Below, piece by piece: positions 43,201-54,840 of a DNA stretch of 64,000 bases. Where the stretch lies: positions 124,001 through 188,000 of the forward strand of contig OZ017754.1 of assembly GCA_963969365.1 (NCBI GenBank), read 5' to 3'. The notes under the pieces are model-generated. The model was not told the DNA's origin. It saw only the letters and a list, made by a program, of their open reading frames with translations, and made no database searches. The translations under genes were made by a program, and so were the position numbers. The DNA comes from Asterochloris sp. CNOR1 (taxonomy: Eukaryota > Chlorophyta > Trebouxiophyceae > Trebouxiales > Trebouxiaceae). Numbering within the stretch: position 1 is the first letter of the stretch; every line of letters begins with the position of its first letter.

Positions 43201-46200
43201 ACAGCAGAGTACTGCGTGGACGTGGTGGGGGCTCTGGGACGAAACGTGGCAAAGATGCTGGATCCGCCTTATGGAGACCAGGCAAGCTTTCCCTGCCCGC
43301 AATGCATCACACAGTGCTAGACGCTACACAGCACAGCAGCACCTGCACAATTTTGAGTGAGAGGCAGGCAGAGTGTGAAACAATCTAGACATGTTGCTGA
43401 GGGGCCTGGGACAGGAAAGATCAGTTATTGACCACATCTGGTGCCAGATACAAATGGCCCAAGTGTCCTGCACTGCCAGCTGGAGTAGACCATACCGCTC
43501 AGGACAGCAGGTCATCTTCATACTCACATACGCACTACTTGGGGTCAGTTCAGGCTGCCAAGCTTTGAATCACTGTGGAAGAATGAGCTGTGCTGCCTGC
43601 AGCACTTGACTGCAGCATGCGGCCTCTACTTCGCTGCCTGTGAGCTGCAGATGGGCGTATCTGCTGAGCAGACGTGGCCAAGAAAGAGATGGATGCGTCA
43701 GGGAAATTCACCAAAGGCAGCGCCTGCAGGTGGACATGTCTGAAGAGGAGGACGAGTTCCAGGCGGTCATCACAGCCTGCCTGAGCGTGCTGCTGCTGGG
43801 CTGCGAGACGCGGCTTGATGCCGCGCTGGCACAGATGGCACGCATGCCCTGGTCAACCCTGGAAGCTGTGAGTTGACCGACAAGGGACAAGTTGTTGTTA
43901 GGATCGCGGGCACTGAGTGGATGACGTGGATTGGACCACAGATGCACTGTAGGACTCTTTGTGGGGTCATTGCATGCTGGGGCTAGGGGTTCAACCAGCT
44001 GCAGGTTGGACTTGCGGGTGTGCAGTGTTGGGCTTCCTGCTTGGTGGGCAGCTGCATGCCCTGAGCCACATGAGACAGACCGCAACCTGTGAAGCAGCAG
44101 GTGGTGGCATGTGTCTCCAAACAGAAAAGGTGCATGGCAGCAGCTGGGGTGGTGTTGTTATGCCCAGGTGAAGCACCAGGTTGTGCTACGTGGCTGCAAC
44201 ACTTCAGAAGCCATCTGCAGTCGGTTGATTCAAGGGTGAGCAGTCAGAGGCAGGCTGCAGCTTAGCAACTCATGCTCTGCAACGGTGATGCGCCAAGCCC
44301 TGCATGGCAGAACACAGGGCCGCGCTGGCATGGCCAGCCTGCATCGCTGTGAGTGCTGGCTTCATGACTGACTGCAGGCAGAGCATTCAGTTGCTCCCTC
44401 TGTCTTGAGAGCCTCACCTGGAGCTGGCCTCACCCTTTGCAGGTGGGCGACCAGAGTGAGTTTGTCAACACAGCCAGCCGAGTGCTGGCCGAGTTGGGAC
44501 CCCGCATTGGGGGCTTCCTGAACGACAACCACTTCCGCTACTTCTGCGACAAGCTGGCCAACTCGTTCACCCCTCGCTTCTACGACTACATCTTCAAGTG
44601 AGGCGTTTGCAGTGAAGCTCCCATTATGGCAGGGCGGCACCTTTATAGCAGCCTCTGTTGTCAAGTGTTTTGCTTTCTCGCACTTGCCAATTGTGCTGCA
44701 CTCGCTGCTACCAGGTGCTGCAGGGGCAAAAGCGTTAGGAAGGCCGTCTTGGCACAGCTATAGCACAGCTCAGCTTCAGCTGCATCTATGACCCCTTTGC
44801 CTGTGCTGCTGCAGGTGTCGCAAAATTGGGGAGGCTGGCAGCCAGCAGCTGCTCCTAGATACGCAGGCCATCAAGGGGCTGCTGCTGGAGCTGCCGGCTG
44901 CAGGTCAGCAGCCGCACCTGCTGCCTCGGCTCAAACTGTGGCAGGCCACTCTTGGGGGTACACATTCAGCCAGTGATCCACCGATGGTGGCAGACCATTG
45001 TGGGGTTACGGGTACATGTGCAGGTCCTTGCAGCAGCTGATTCATGGATTGTTGCAGCCGAGTTCTGTGGGGTACCAGCGTAGGTCCTTGCAGCAGAAGG
45101 TGTGCCAGCAGCAGCTGTGTCAAACAGCAGAAGTGCCATGCATGCAACCTGCTTGCATGGGTGAGCTGTTGGTGAGTGGCCCATGCACGCATTGCCCTCC
45201 TGCCAGAGCTGCCAGGCCAGCTAAGGGGGCCGTGGTCACCAGGCTGCAGAGCTGCGGGCCACATGCTGCTGCAGACTGAGAGCAGCAGAAATGCCTGCAC
45301 GGCCTGGGCATAGCAGATGGGCACCTTGGAGATTCTGCCAGATTGGCAGGGGCTACAGAGCAGCCCCCTGCACCACCTTCAGGGGCCAGAGTTACTACAT
45401 GCACAGTAGCAAATTGGCGCTAACATTGTGGTGACGCCTCAGTGACACCACTGCACTGCGCTCCTCAGTCATGCCAGGCACTTTGCTGGCTGATAAGTTT
45501 GCAGCCTGAAAACCTAGATGCTTGTGAGAAATCGAGCGCATTCATGCAGGCCGTACTGCTGGTGAGGACGGCGCCAGCAGCGCCTTCAGCAGCTGGGTGC
45601 ACAGGGAGATGGGGCGTTGCGAGGCGCTGCTCAAGGTGGGTATCGGTCCATGCCAAGCAGTATTCATGTCGTCCAAGTCTGCTGATTGCCTCCTACCGAG
45701 AGGGTCTGCTCAAGGTGTGGCTGCCTCAGTCCCTGTTGGGTCGACCTTAGGGGCAAGCTGTTGCCGTGCCAGTAAGTGCATGAAGGCACCCACTGACGTC
45801 TGGTGCAGGTTGTGGGGTCGCGCCCTGATACAGTGGTGGACAACTTCTTCACCCTCATGCCTCAAGGGGCTGCTGCCGACTTCCAACGCATCATCGACCT
45901 CAAGGTGAGTGCTGCTGTTGTTGAGCCCCAGTTGCTGCGTCAACCTGGCTTTCTCACATGCTGTGGCCTTGTTCAACTGACACAGCCTTGTGGTCCTGCC
46001 TAAAGGCCCTTCATGCCAGAGGATTGCTGTTGGCAGCACCTGAGCTGCAGGCAGCTGTACCGTGGCCGCACTTGCAGAGCATGCATCAGGTCTCAGCGCC
46101 GACCCTCCTTGACCCTGACTGAGCACCAACACCATTCCTCGCCTGCCCTCGGCAATTGCCTGATTCCCCTCTGCTGTAGGTTATGCGCCGCAACGAGCAG

Positions 46201-46848
46201 CAGGCCTGCATCGAGGCCTTCAACCGCCGCAGCGGGCGCGGTGGGGCACCGTCTGCTGCGGCGGGCCCAGTGCAGTTCCCACGGCCGCCCGGCGCGCCCA
46301 CTGCCGGCGCCACCGCCACAGCGGCAGCCCTGGGACCGCAGCAAGGGAGCGTGGCTGCCCTGGGGAATGCTATTGACAGGGGCAGCATCACGAGCCGCCC
46401 CTCGCTTGCACCGCGGGCTGGGCTGGAGGGGGCTGCACTGAGGCCATCCACCTCCACCCAGGAGCTGGCTTCGCGCTTCAAGTGGGAACTCGAACTAAAT
46501 TGTGTCTTGGGGATCTGTAGAGCTGGCCAAAGAGTCTGAGGGGGTTTCTCAGCATGTCACTCTGGCTGCGGTGCTGTCCTGGGCACTATGATAAAGGTGG
46601 CTGCTCAGCACAGCTTGCTCTCCAGGCTGGTCTGCTGCTTGTGGGCTGCACTGTGCACTACTACAAGGTGGCAAGAGCTTCAGATGTCCCTCCGTGCCTG
46701 CAGGTTTGGTGCCAACACTGCAGCTGCACGGGCCAGCGCAGCCACAGCCACCGCCACTGAGAGGATGAAGGAGAGCATGGCAGGCTCACTGGCTGCCATG
46801 AAGAACCTAAACCTGGGTTTCAAGCGCCCAACGGCCCCAGACCATTGA
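37272..46848 (+). CDS. VPS53: VPS53, subunit of the GARP/EARP tethering complexes
   Basis: Twenty exons close in phase, giving 914 residues: 37272-37352, 37439-37484, 37618-37667, 37819-37886, 38471-38667, 39180-39289, 39749-39910, 40424-40633, 41428-41583, 41901-42112, 42424-42634, 42837-42938, 43153-43281, 43730-43867, 44443-44597, 44815-44903, 45550-45635, 45809-45904, 46180-46481 and 46704-46848. VPS53 tethers endosome-derived vesicles at the trans-Golgi (GARP) and at recycling endosomes (EARP), with VPS51, VPS52 and VPS54 or VPS50. Family blocks: EKYINEMFPSETSLVGLD; the N-terminal coiled coil with IRHKAEQSEVMVQEICRDIK and LDYAKKHLTHTITALRRL; RTERRYAWLRKRL; ATNDFEAEMAKRF; RKIGEAGSQQLLLDTQAIK. 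The protein is longer than yeast and plant homologues (about 820-830) because of a low-complexity Ala/Pro/Thr-rich tail of about 100 residues encoded by exons 19-20. Intron 13 has a GC donor (CAG|GCAAGC, 43282). Confidence 0.93.
40568..41105 (+). repeat. Echoes of VPS53 exon 8 tail inside the next intron
   Basis: The exon 8 end and donor (GTGTGGGCTGTCTTCCCAGA, GCCTGGCGCGTGCAGCAGCA, TGTGTGCCTG, then CTGCAAGGT; 40568-40636) recur at 40921-40985 and 40988-41070, with a partial third copy at 41076-41105. The copies are diverged and frame-broken. Confidence 0.7.
45008..45110 (+). repeat. Two-copy repeat in VPS53 intron 16
   Basis: GGGTACATGTGCAGGTCCTT plus GCAGCAG recurs about 70 bp later as GGGTACCAGCGTAGGTCCTT plus GCAGCAG. 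It is not obviously derived from a neighbouring exon. Confidence 0.6.
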
Positions 46849-47694
46849 GCGTTGTGAGCCATCCAAATGCATGCCCAAGAAGCCCCCGTCTTCCCCATGA
46901 GAATGCTTGCAGCCGAACTCCATGAGTTTTGCTTGTGAACCAAACGCTGTTGCGCACCACCGCTAATCTCCCTTCGTCTGCACACGTGCTGCTGAGTCAA
47001 ACAAGTTTCCACTGTTTTTGCGCTTGACACCATAAATGCAGCTGCAATCTGGGTGCCTTTCCAGAGATTGGGCTGATGCTGTGCTTGGCGTTGAGCACAT
47101 TGCAAGGTCTTGAGCATCAGAGTCATGGAGGTCAGCAAAGTGAAGCCTTCCCCTGCTGTCAGGCGCAGTTTATCAGTCCTTTGTCCTGTGACGGGCAGTT
47201 TCTTAGGTATGAGTTTGTGCCAGGCTCTGCTTGTCCTGCTGATATGATAAGCTAGTCTGTGCACCAAGATCATTGCTGCTGGTGAAGGTGACCGTCCTGG
47301 TAAGCCATTGACCTCCACCCATGAAATTTTGCTGAGTCCTTGTCTGAAGGTCTGCACCCTCTCTGCAGTTGTCAAGCATAGGAGGCCTTGCGAACATGCC
47401 TGACATGTTGCCTTGCAAGCTGCGCTATCTCTGTGTCAGTCGCCTTAGCTGTTGTGTTCCGAGGAGCACAGGCTTAAGCTGACTGCATTTGTTGGCCAGC
47501 TGCACCAGGCATGGCTGGTGTTGGCTGCTTTGGCAGCGGATATTGCGGCAGGATGATGAGAGGTGTCAGTGAGCGTCAAGCACAGCTGCAAGTCCATTTC
47601 AGAATCCGTCTCCGACTAATTGATAAGGTGTCACATGGCATGTTGAAACTCAGTCATTTTGAAACAAGGCTGAGTTGAGAGCTTCTCCTGCACC
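46849..47694. other. Intergenic between VPS53 and WDR70
   Basis: No splice-supported coding segment. GGTGTCACATGGCA at 47627-47640 resembles the terminal words of the mobile element, without any other element sequence around it. It lies about 55 bp before the WDR70 start codon. Confidence 0.45.
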
Positions 47695-50600
47695 ATGTCT
47701 GCTCTGGTGAGTATCACAAGCTGATCTGCATCTGATCAAGGTATCTATGTTGTTGCATCCCTGAGAGTGTTTGCTGTGCAGGCTGCCCTGAAGGCCAGGC
47801 AAAAGGCAGCCAAGGACCAGTTTCTAGATGGGAGCAACAGGTGGGACTGCCACCTGCACCACCTGCTTCGCAGCACAGCAAAGCCTCCACCCACTCTACA
47901 CTGCACCTGTATGCAGGCCAGCTGGCCGGGAGGCACAGCCGCCAGCAGAGCGGGACCCTTTGTCAGACGAGGACGAGCCTCAAGTGGTGGACGATGGTGA
48001 GGGGGCCCGTGAGGAGCCCATGATGTACGAGGACCTGCGGGCGGCCTTTCCCATGGACTTTGGTGAGCGTTGACCTGCCCATGGGAGCTGCATGCCCCGG
48101 CAGACACCCCAAGGCCGTGCAGAGCGGCTGGGTGGCCGGTGAGGCGCCGTGCAGGCCGCAGGACGGGGGCATGGCTAGAGAGATGCTGCAGCCTCAGCGA
48201 TAAGGGCCCTCTCACACAGACAGCCTGGTGTCTACAAGCATGCTCCCGTCCGCAGAATAGCAACTCACTCTGCGGGGCAGATGAACTCGACTGATCACAT
48301 TGTTTGACATGGGCCAGCCAGCTCTTGGAAGCTGTCACCAGCCAGCATGAAGGCGTGGTGCCTTGCTGCCTGCGCTAGTCAGGCAGTTTCCTGCAATGAC
48401 AGAGGTCTTGCTATGCGTGGTCCATCTGAATCAGGCAACCTGGACAGCAACTGTCAAGCTTGAGCTTGCTGCCAGACAATCTTCTGCCACGTGCTACACG
48501 CTGAAGTCTGGGCTCAGTGCACTGCTGGCTGACTGCTGCTCCTATTCCTCTTGTACAGCAACACAAGCAGAGAGCAATCTGACTCGTACTGTGTCTGCCA
48601 TGCAGACAATGCATGAGCTGCATGCTGAAGCGTGTCTTTTGCCAAGTGCTCTTGTGTGCTGCCTCTCGATATCACCCTGCAGGTGACAGGGGAGCAAAGG
48701 AGCTGCAGGCTTGCAACACGGCAGAGACTCAATCTTGGATGCAAGACGCTGCCTCCCCCTGCCTGTAGGCCAGCAGGAGAAGAAGAGCCAGGCACTGCCA
48801 GAGGTGCATGCGCAGTTCGAGCGCAGCAAGCAGGCCGGTATCCAGGCCTCTGAACAGAATGCCCTTGATCAGGGAGACATGGATTCAGGAGCTGCAGTCT
48901 CTGACGGAGAGGAGGATGATGCAAATGGCTACAGGCTGCCCATCTCACATGAGGCAGCTCTTGAAGGTGGGAGACCCGCTTGGCTGCTGCATGCTGCACG
49001 GCTGCATGTGGCACTGGGTGGCTCATGTAGTAAGCTGCTCCAGCAGCAGCAAGCACTCTGCGGCTTTCATGCGAGCTGCCCCTGAAGGTGCAGGACGACC
49101 TGCCTGCAAGGTGTCCTCCCGTCAATGAGCTGTATGTGAGGGCAAGGGTGCTTGTGACAGGGTAGCAGTCACTCTGCATTGCGTGCCTCAGGCTTAAGGG
49201 GGGCCTGCTGGGCCCTTATTGCCTGCTGCAGGGTTGAGTATCGACTGCGTCTCCCCTTGATTACCTCCTCCAGGCAAAGCGTGAGATATGCAGGCCAGCA
49301 ACTGCTAGGCCCTGTGTCCTTCAAGCTTTGCTGCCTGGTGCCAGGGTTCCTTCAGGAGACATTTTGCGGACTTTGATGCCCTGCATGAAAGCATGGCTGG
49401 AGCCTGCAATATTGCCGGGCGCAGAGGCTTGCATCAAACACCGGGGTCTGCGCTGGGCAGCCCCTGTTGGCAGCAGCTCCCTCCTGCTGTGTGCAGAAGA
49501 AGCACAGTCAGAAGCCACTTTGCTGGAGTGAGCGGCTTTCTCGAGGAGCCAGTTTGTCACGAGCACAGCGCAAAGTGGCTCAGTGACCTGCTGCTGCTGC
49601 TGGAAACCCCTGCTCCAACATGCAGCCCAGGGCATCTGGTGTGCCTCCCAGATGTTGGACTCAGCAGGCACTCTGGAAGGCTGGCATGAGCACTGCCACC
49701 ACGCAAGCAGCTTCAGTGTCCTGCTGCCGTCCAACACATCTGCTTCTGCATGCAGCCCAGGGCAAGCTGGTGTGCGCACTGGACGTGGAGCACAGCGGGC
49801 AGCGCGTGGTGGCGGGCAGCAAGGACTACACAGTGCGCATATTCGATTTCAACGGCATGAAGACCGACATGCGCAGCTTCCGCAGCCTGGAGCCGCAGGA
49901 CGGACACCCAGTGCATGCGCTCAGCTGGAGCCCATCAGGTGAGGCAGAGAAGGGAACGTTTGCTGGCCATGGACTCAGCTGCACTACACAGTGAGCTGCG
50001 CCGACAGGAAGTGCCAGCACTATGCCCTCGGCTGGAGCCCTGCTGGTGTGCCGGGGTGGTGGATGCGTGCTTGGGAGGCACATCTTGTCTTGCAGGACAT
50101 GAATTGACAGGGTGTTTGTGCATGTCCGGGTCGGCGCTCCACGGATGCGCCACAGCAGTGGCTGTTCACAGAGGGGCCTGTACTGAAGTTTTGTGTGATT
50201 TGTCTTTTCAACCCTCACAGCCACCCAGGGCAGGGTTGGACGGCGCTGCACCATGTCTGACACCCCACGCTGCAGGCGACGCCTTCCTCGCCGTCACTGG
50301 GTCCGCAAGGATCAAGGTGTACGACCGCGACGGGCGCGAGCGCGGGGAGTCCCTACAGGGGGACATGTACATCCGCGACCTGCGCAACACCAAGGGCCAC
50401 GTCAGCCCCTGCACCAACGGGGCATGGCACCCCCTGGACAGGTTAGTATCATCTCTGGGGGTGGCACATGTGGCGCAGGCAGGTCCTGCCAGGGCTGCGT
50501 CAGCCCCCGCACAGACAGGGCGTGGCTCCTCCTGGAGAGGTCAGCAAGCGGGAATGATGCGTTTGGAGGGCAGCACACATGGTGCAGGCAGATTCTGGCA

Positions 50601-53600
50601 GGACCATACCATCCCCAGCACAAACAGGGCCTGGCCCTTCTGGGAAGGTCAACATGTGGAGCAACAAGCCTGTACTACTGTGAGGGCAAAGGCAGCCCCT
50701 GCCCACTAGGGGGTTGCCACCCCTGACTTTGTGGGCAAAAGGGAACTACCTCTGGTCTGTGTCAGGGTTAGGTCAGGACCTGCTTCCAGCTGGTGCTTGC
50801 GCGGTGCAGTCCCTGGGTTCGACCCAGCATGGTGTCGCAGATGCACCTGGAGGGCCAAGTCAGGTGCAGCACTTGCCCTTTGTGGTATGTACCCTCTTGA
50901 GCTGAAGAGCAGACTCGACAAGGCTTGTCTGGTGAACTTGACTGCACTGCGGTGTGCAGCAGTGTTCAGAACCAGCCGAGTCATCTGTCATTGTTGTCCA
51001 GCCTGCTTCGCCACCTGCTGCAGGTACACTGGGTTGACCAGCAGCGAGGACGGCACCATCCGCGTCTGGGACACCTGGAATGTTCTGCAGAAGACAGTGA
51101 TCAAGCCCACGCAGAACAGGCCGGGCCGCAAGTCTATGACCACCTGCAATTACAGCCTGGATGGGCGTCTCATAGTGGGCGGCCTGTCAGATGGCACCCT
51201 GCAGCTGTGGGATGTGCGAGGTGAGGCCGCGGTGATTGATGCTGAAGTGCTGATGGTCTGCCCTCTAGGCTGGAGGGATTAGAAGCCATCGCATCCTGCA
51301 GCTGTCAGATGGTCAAGATGAGGCATCGGGGTCTTCCCTGCTGCAGAACTGTGCAGAGAGAAGTGCTGCTGGGGCCACCTCTTGGAGCTGCCAAGGGCCG
51401 GTCACATCTTGCGGGGCCAGGTCACAGCGATCCATCTGCATGGAGTGAGTGTTGGGTAGCTTGTGGCAGAGCAGCTGCTGCATGGCACCTTGCAGGAGGC
51501 TGCTGCTGAGAGTTCCACCAGACCCATCATGAAATGTTGCTCAGCGACATGACAGGGACGGCAGTGTGCCCATCTGTACCCAGCTGCCGCTCTGCCCTGC
51601 AGGAAATGTGTCCAGGATGGTCTCCAGTACAATCTCAGCCTCACGTCTCACCCAACCTGACATCTTGCCTGCTGTCATGGCCTGCAGGCAAGTTTGGCAC
51701 AGCGGCCAGCACAGGCACTGTGGCACCGCCAAAACCCCAGATGGTGGCCAAACAGGACTGGACCTACAAATCTGGGGGCGGCCAAGTGGTGCGGGACGCT
51801 CACGAGCCAGAGCTGGAGATCACGGGCCTCTGCTTTGCGCAGGACGGACGCACCTTTGCCAGCCGGGGGGCTGATGCCACGCTCAAGGTGACCTGCACGG
51901 CTGTGGGCTTGTCTCTGGAGCATGGCTGAGCATAGGACTGTGGTGCACACCCTCACCACAGTGGTGGCTATGGCTGATGTGGTGAAAGGGCCTGGCCTGC
52001 CGTTTGGCTCACTGTGCAAAGGGTCAGTCGACCTGCCAGGAGGCGCGGCAGCATCATGAGGTGTGTTCAGGCAGGCTGGCAGAGGGCTTCGTCAATGTCT
52101 GAGCTCAATGCTGCCCCGTAGCTGCACTTTGTGTGTTTTTGCGTGGCCCCTTCTCCTGCAGCGGGCTGCCTGCCAGCTGTGGGGCATCCAGTATGGGTCG
52201 GCACCTAAGTGCACTTGGCAGCCTGTCGCATGCACACAATTTGCTGCCCGTCAGGCTTGAGTTGTCTGATTGCGTGGTCTACCACTCACCAGCTGCTGCC
52301 CCCTGCAGCTCTGGGACACTCGGAAGCTCAAAGCAGCGCTGCACACCTTCGGCGACCTGCCTACCAACCACTCTGAAACCAACTGCTGCTTCAGCCCTGA
52401 CCAGCGCCTGGTATTGACGGGCACCTCTGCCCTGAAGGACGGCAGCGGCAGCGCGCTCCACTTCTTTGACGTACAAAAGTGAGCCCTGCCTTCTCTGGGG
52501 CTGGCTCTGCTGTTGTGCTGTCTCAGGGGGCCCCATGTGCAGACTGTCTCCCTTGTGCGGTGCACCCCGTGTGGCAGTCTGCTGCAGATGACACAGCCCA
52601 ATATGATGCCGTCAGTGTCAGTGACCATCACAGGCTGCGATTTGGCATGCTGCATATACTGTGAATGTCTTTGGAACACTATTGACCTTCGCATAGAGAG
52701 AAGCCGCACTGCAGCAGCCTCCTGGACTGCCTGCAGACTGCAGCTAGTGAGCAGCGTGGGCATGGCCACAAGTGTGGTGGCAGTCAAATGGCATGAACGC
52801 ACCAACCAGATCCTCCTTGGGACAGGTGAGGCTGAACTGGTGCTGTCTGTGGCAGCCCTGGGTGGCTGCTGCTGGAATGCATTGTAAGGGAAGTCACATT
52901 GGCATGTAGGCAAATCTGATGTTCACTCACTGCCACTTCTGGCCACGCGTGCATGAGTGCACCTTGCTTGTTGTTGTTATGGAAGGTGTGGTAAGGAGGT
53001 GGAGAAGGACTGCCGCCCAGCAAGCAGTGTGATCGGCTCAGAATGTAATTTGATGTACATCTGACCTTATCGATCAATTGGGGTTTATTGCCTGCATTAG
53101 TGCTGCTGCAGAAAGCGCCTTTCTCCAGCCTGTGGCAGCTCCAGCTGTCAGCTGTGCACTGACATTCAGGCTCACTGACCTGCAGGTGACAGGAATCAAG
53201 GCTGTGTGCGTGTGCTGTACAACCCCACCCTCAGCGAGGCGGGGGTGCTCAAGTGCGCGGCGCGCAAGCCCCGCGCTGCAGACCCGCTGGACTTTCAGGT
53301 GTGGGCAGAGAGGTTCACGAACAGTGACCTCGCGTGCCACACCTGTGCTGCACTATGCCTGATCAGGAACACCTGCTGGAAGCAGCATCCCCTAAGGCCG
53401 TCTGGCCCAGGCTGTAGGTGGCTGTCTGCGCTGCACTCAGGTGCTCTACCCCTTGTGCTTGACATCTGCCGCCTGTCAGCTCCACCCTGCGGCATGATGC
53501 GTGCCTACTTGCTGACATGCACTATCTGGCCTGTTTGCGCATGCCTTTCAGCAACAGGGGTCCCCTTGTCAGCCCCATGGCAAGTCTACAAGCAAAAAGC

Positions 53601-54643
53601 ACTGTCCTGCAATTGCATCGCTTACAGCCACTTCTCTGTGTGTGCCATCAAAAAGGTTTCGTGCACTGCCTGGCCAGCACACCCTGTTATTATAGTGTTG
53701 TTTTTCCTCCTATGCTGCAAGCCATTGCCCACACATGTCCTCAGCTCAACCACATTCACTGCTGACCTGCGCTGCTGCTCCTGCCTGCAGGCTCCCCTGG
53801 TCATCCACGCCCCCCACGCGCTGCCCATGTACCGCGACGACCAGCACAAGCGCAAGCGCAAGTCGGAGCGCGACCGCGACGACGCCGCCAAATTCCGCAA
53901 GCCGCAGGCAGGGCAGTCTGCTGCGCAGCTGGGCCGCGGCGCAGGCGGCAACATCGGGGCCACGGGCGGCACGCTGCTCACGCAGTATGTGCTCAAGTCA
54001 CAGGTGAGTCTCTTGACCGCGACTCCTCACCAAATGACTTCCTTATCATTCTCGTACTCCAGTGACTCCAAGGCATCAGAAAGCGAGGCTACGCCAATGA
54101 AAGCGCCGCAGTGAAGATGGTGTGACAGTGTCATTCTACAGTGTGGCAGTCATGAGCTGCATGCAGGCACAGTGCGTTCTGAAATGCTGAGCACGCTTCT
54201 TGCATCTATGTTTGAGCAGCATCACCCTGCAGTACTGTGCAGTAGAAGCTGCGTCAGGCCTGCCCATACTCTGCTCGTCCATAACCTGCTCAAGTTCAGC
54301 CAAGCTGTTGTCTAGTGAGGCAACAAGGGAAGCTGCCCATTTTGAGAGGACTTTGTTGTATGGCAGCATCCTGCCTGCAGTCTCCTGCACCACAGGTCAG
54401 GGGCCACAGCTTCACCATGCAACCAAGCAGATGGCAGGCCTCGCGTGAAAGATGCCCCCCCTCTCTGCCCTGCAGGGTCTCCTCAAGAACCCAGCCGAGG
54501 AGGACATCCGCTCTGCCATCCTGCGCCATGGGGATGCAGCAAAGCAGGAGTTTGGCGCCCATCTGAAGGCTTATGCCCAGACGCAGCCCAAGCCTGTGTT
54601 TGCCAAGGACGAGGAGGAAGAAGAGGATGCTAATAAGCAATGA
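47695..54643 (+). CDS. WDR70: WDR70 / gastrulation-defective 1 homologue, WD40 nuclear protein
   Basis: Thirteen exons close in phase, giving 637 residues, close to human WDR70 (654): 47695-47706, 47782-47840, 47917-48062, 48769-48966, 49756-49938, 50276-50441, 51024-51220, 51688-51887, 52309-52478, 52737-52825, 53186-53298, 53791-54003 and 54476-54643. The first exon is only 12 nt (MSAL). An acidic N-terminal third ends in RLPISHEAALEG. WD40 repeats follow with diagnostic blocks: AGSKDYTVRIFDFNGM, FRSLEPQDGHPVHALSWSPS, KVYDRDGRERGESLQGDMYI, SSEDGTIRVWDTW and VVAVKWHERTNQILLG. LYNPTLSEAGVLKCAARKP and PHALPMYRDDQHKRKRK are the C-terminal family motif. The tail is Lys/Arg-rich and then acidic (DEEEEEDANKQ). 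Known roles in animals and fungi are in chromatin, histone H2B ubiquitylation and DNA damage; in algae the role is inferred from homology. Confidence 0.92.
49617..49790 (+). repeat. Echo of WDR70 exon 5 acceptor and head
   Basis: CATGCAGCCCAGGGCATCTG followed by GTGTGCCTCCCAGATGTTGG (from about 49619) copies the true exon 5 start CATGCAGCCCAGGGCAAGCT with GTGTGCGCACTGGACGTGGA (from about 49749), about 130 bp upstream within the same intron. Confidence 0.65.
50394..50660 (+). repeat. Echoes of WDR70 exon 6 tail and donor
   Basis: The exon 6 end (GGCCACGTCAGCCCCTGCAC, then CAACGGGGCATGGCACCCCC) with its donor and first intron bases is repeated from 50492 and again from 50601. The period is about 98-109 bp. 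Both copies keep a potential GT donor (GAGAGGTCAGC; GGAAGGTCAAC). Confidence 0.7.
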
Positions 54644-54840
54644 CATGCGGAGACTGCCATGTTGTTCCCCTCCCTTCGGTCACAACCCTGAGGATTGAAA
54701 TACCTGCCAGTGTGCTGTGGCTTTTTAGCATTCAGATTGGAAACCCCCTCCCTTGAAGATCACCACTCCCACATATGAACACATGCATGGACCTTTAGTG
54801 GGATGAGGGTATTTTCCTTATTTCCCGATCGCTGCACGGT
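54644..54840. other. Short intergenic spacer
   Basis: About 200 bp between the WDR70 stop and the next start. It must contain both the terminator region of WDR70 and the promoter of the FAD oxidoreductase. No specific site is recognised. Confidence 0.4.

Noticed and set aside
53206-54114. Plus-strand open frame of 302 codons
   Set aside because: It reads through a WDR70 intron; only the segments 53206-53298 and 53791-54003 are exonic.
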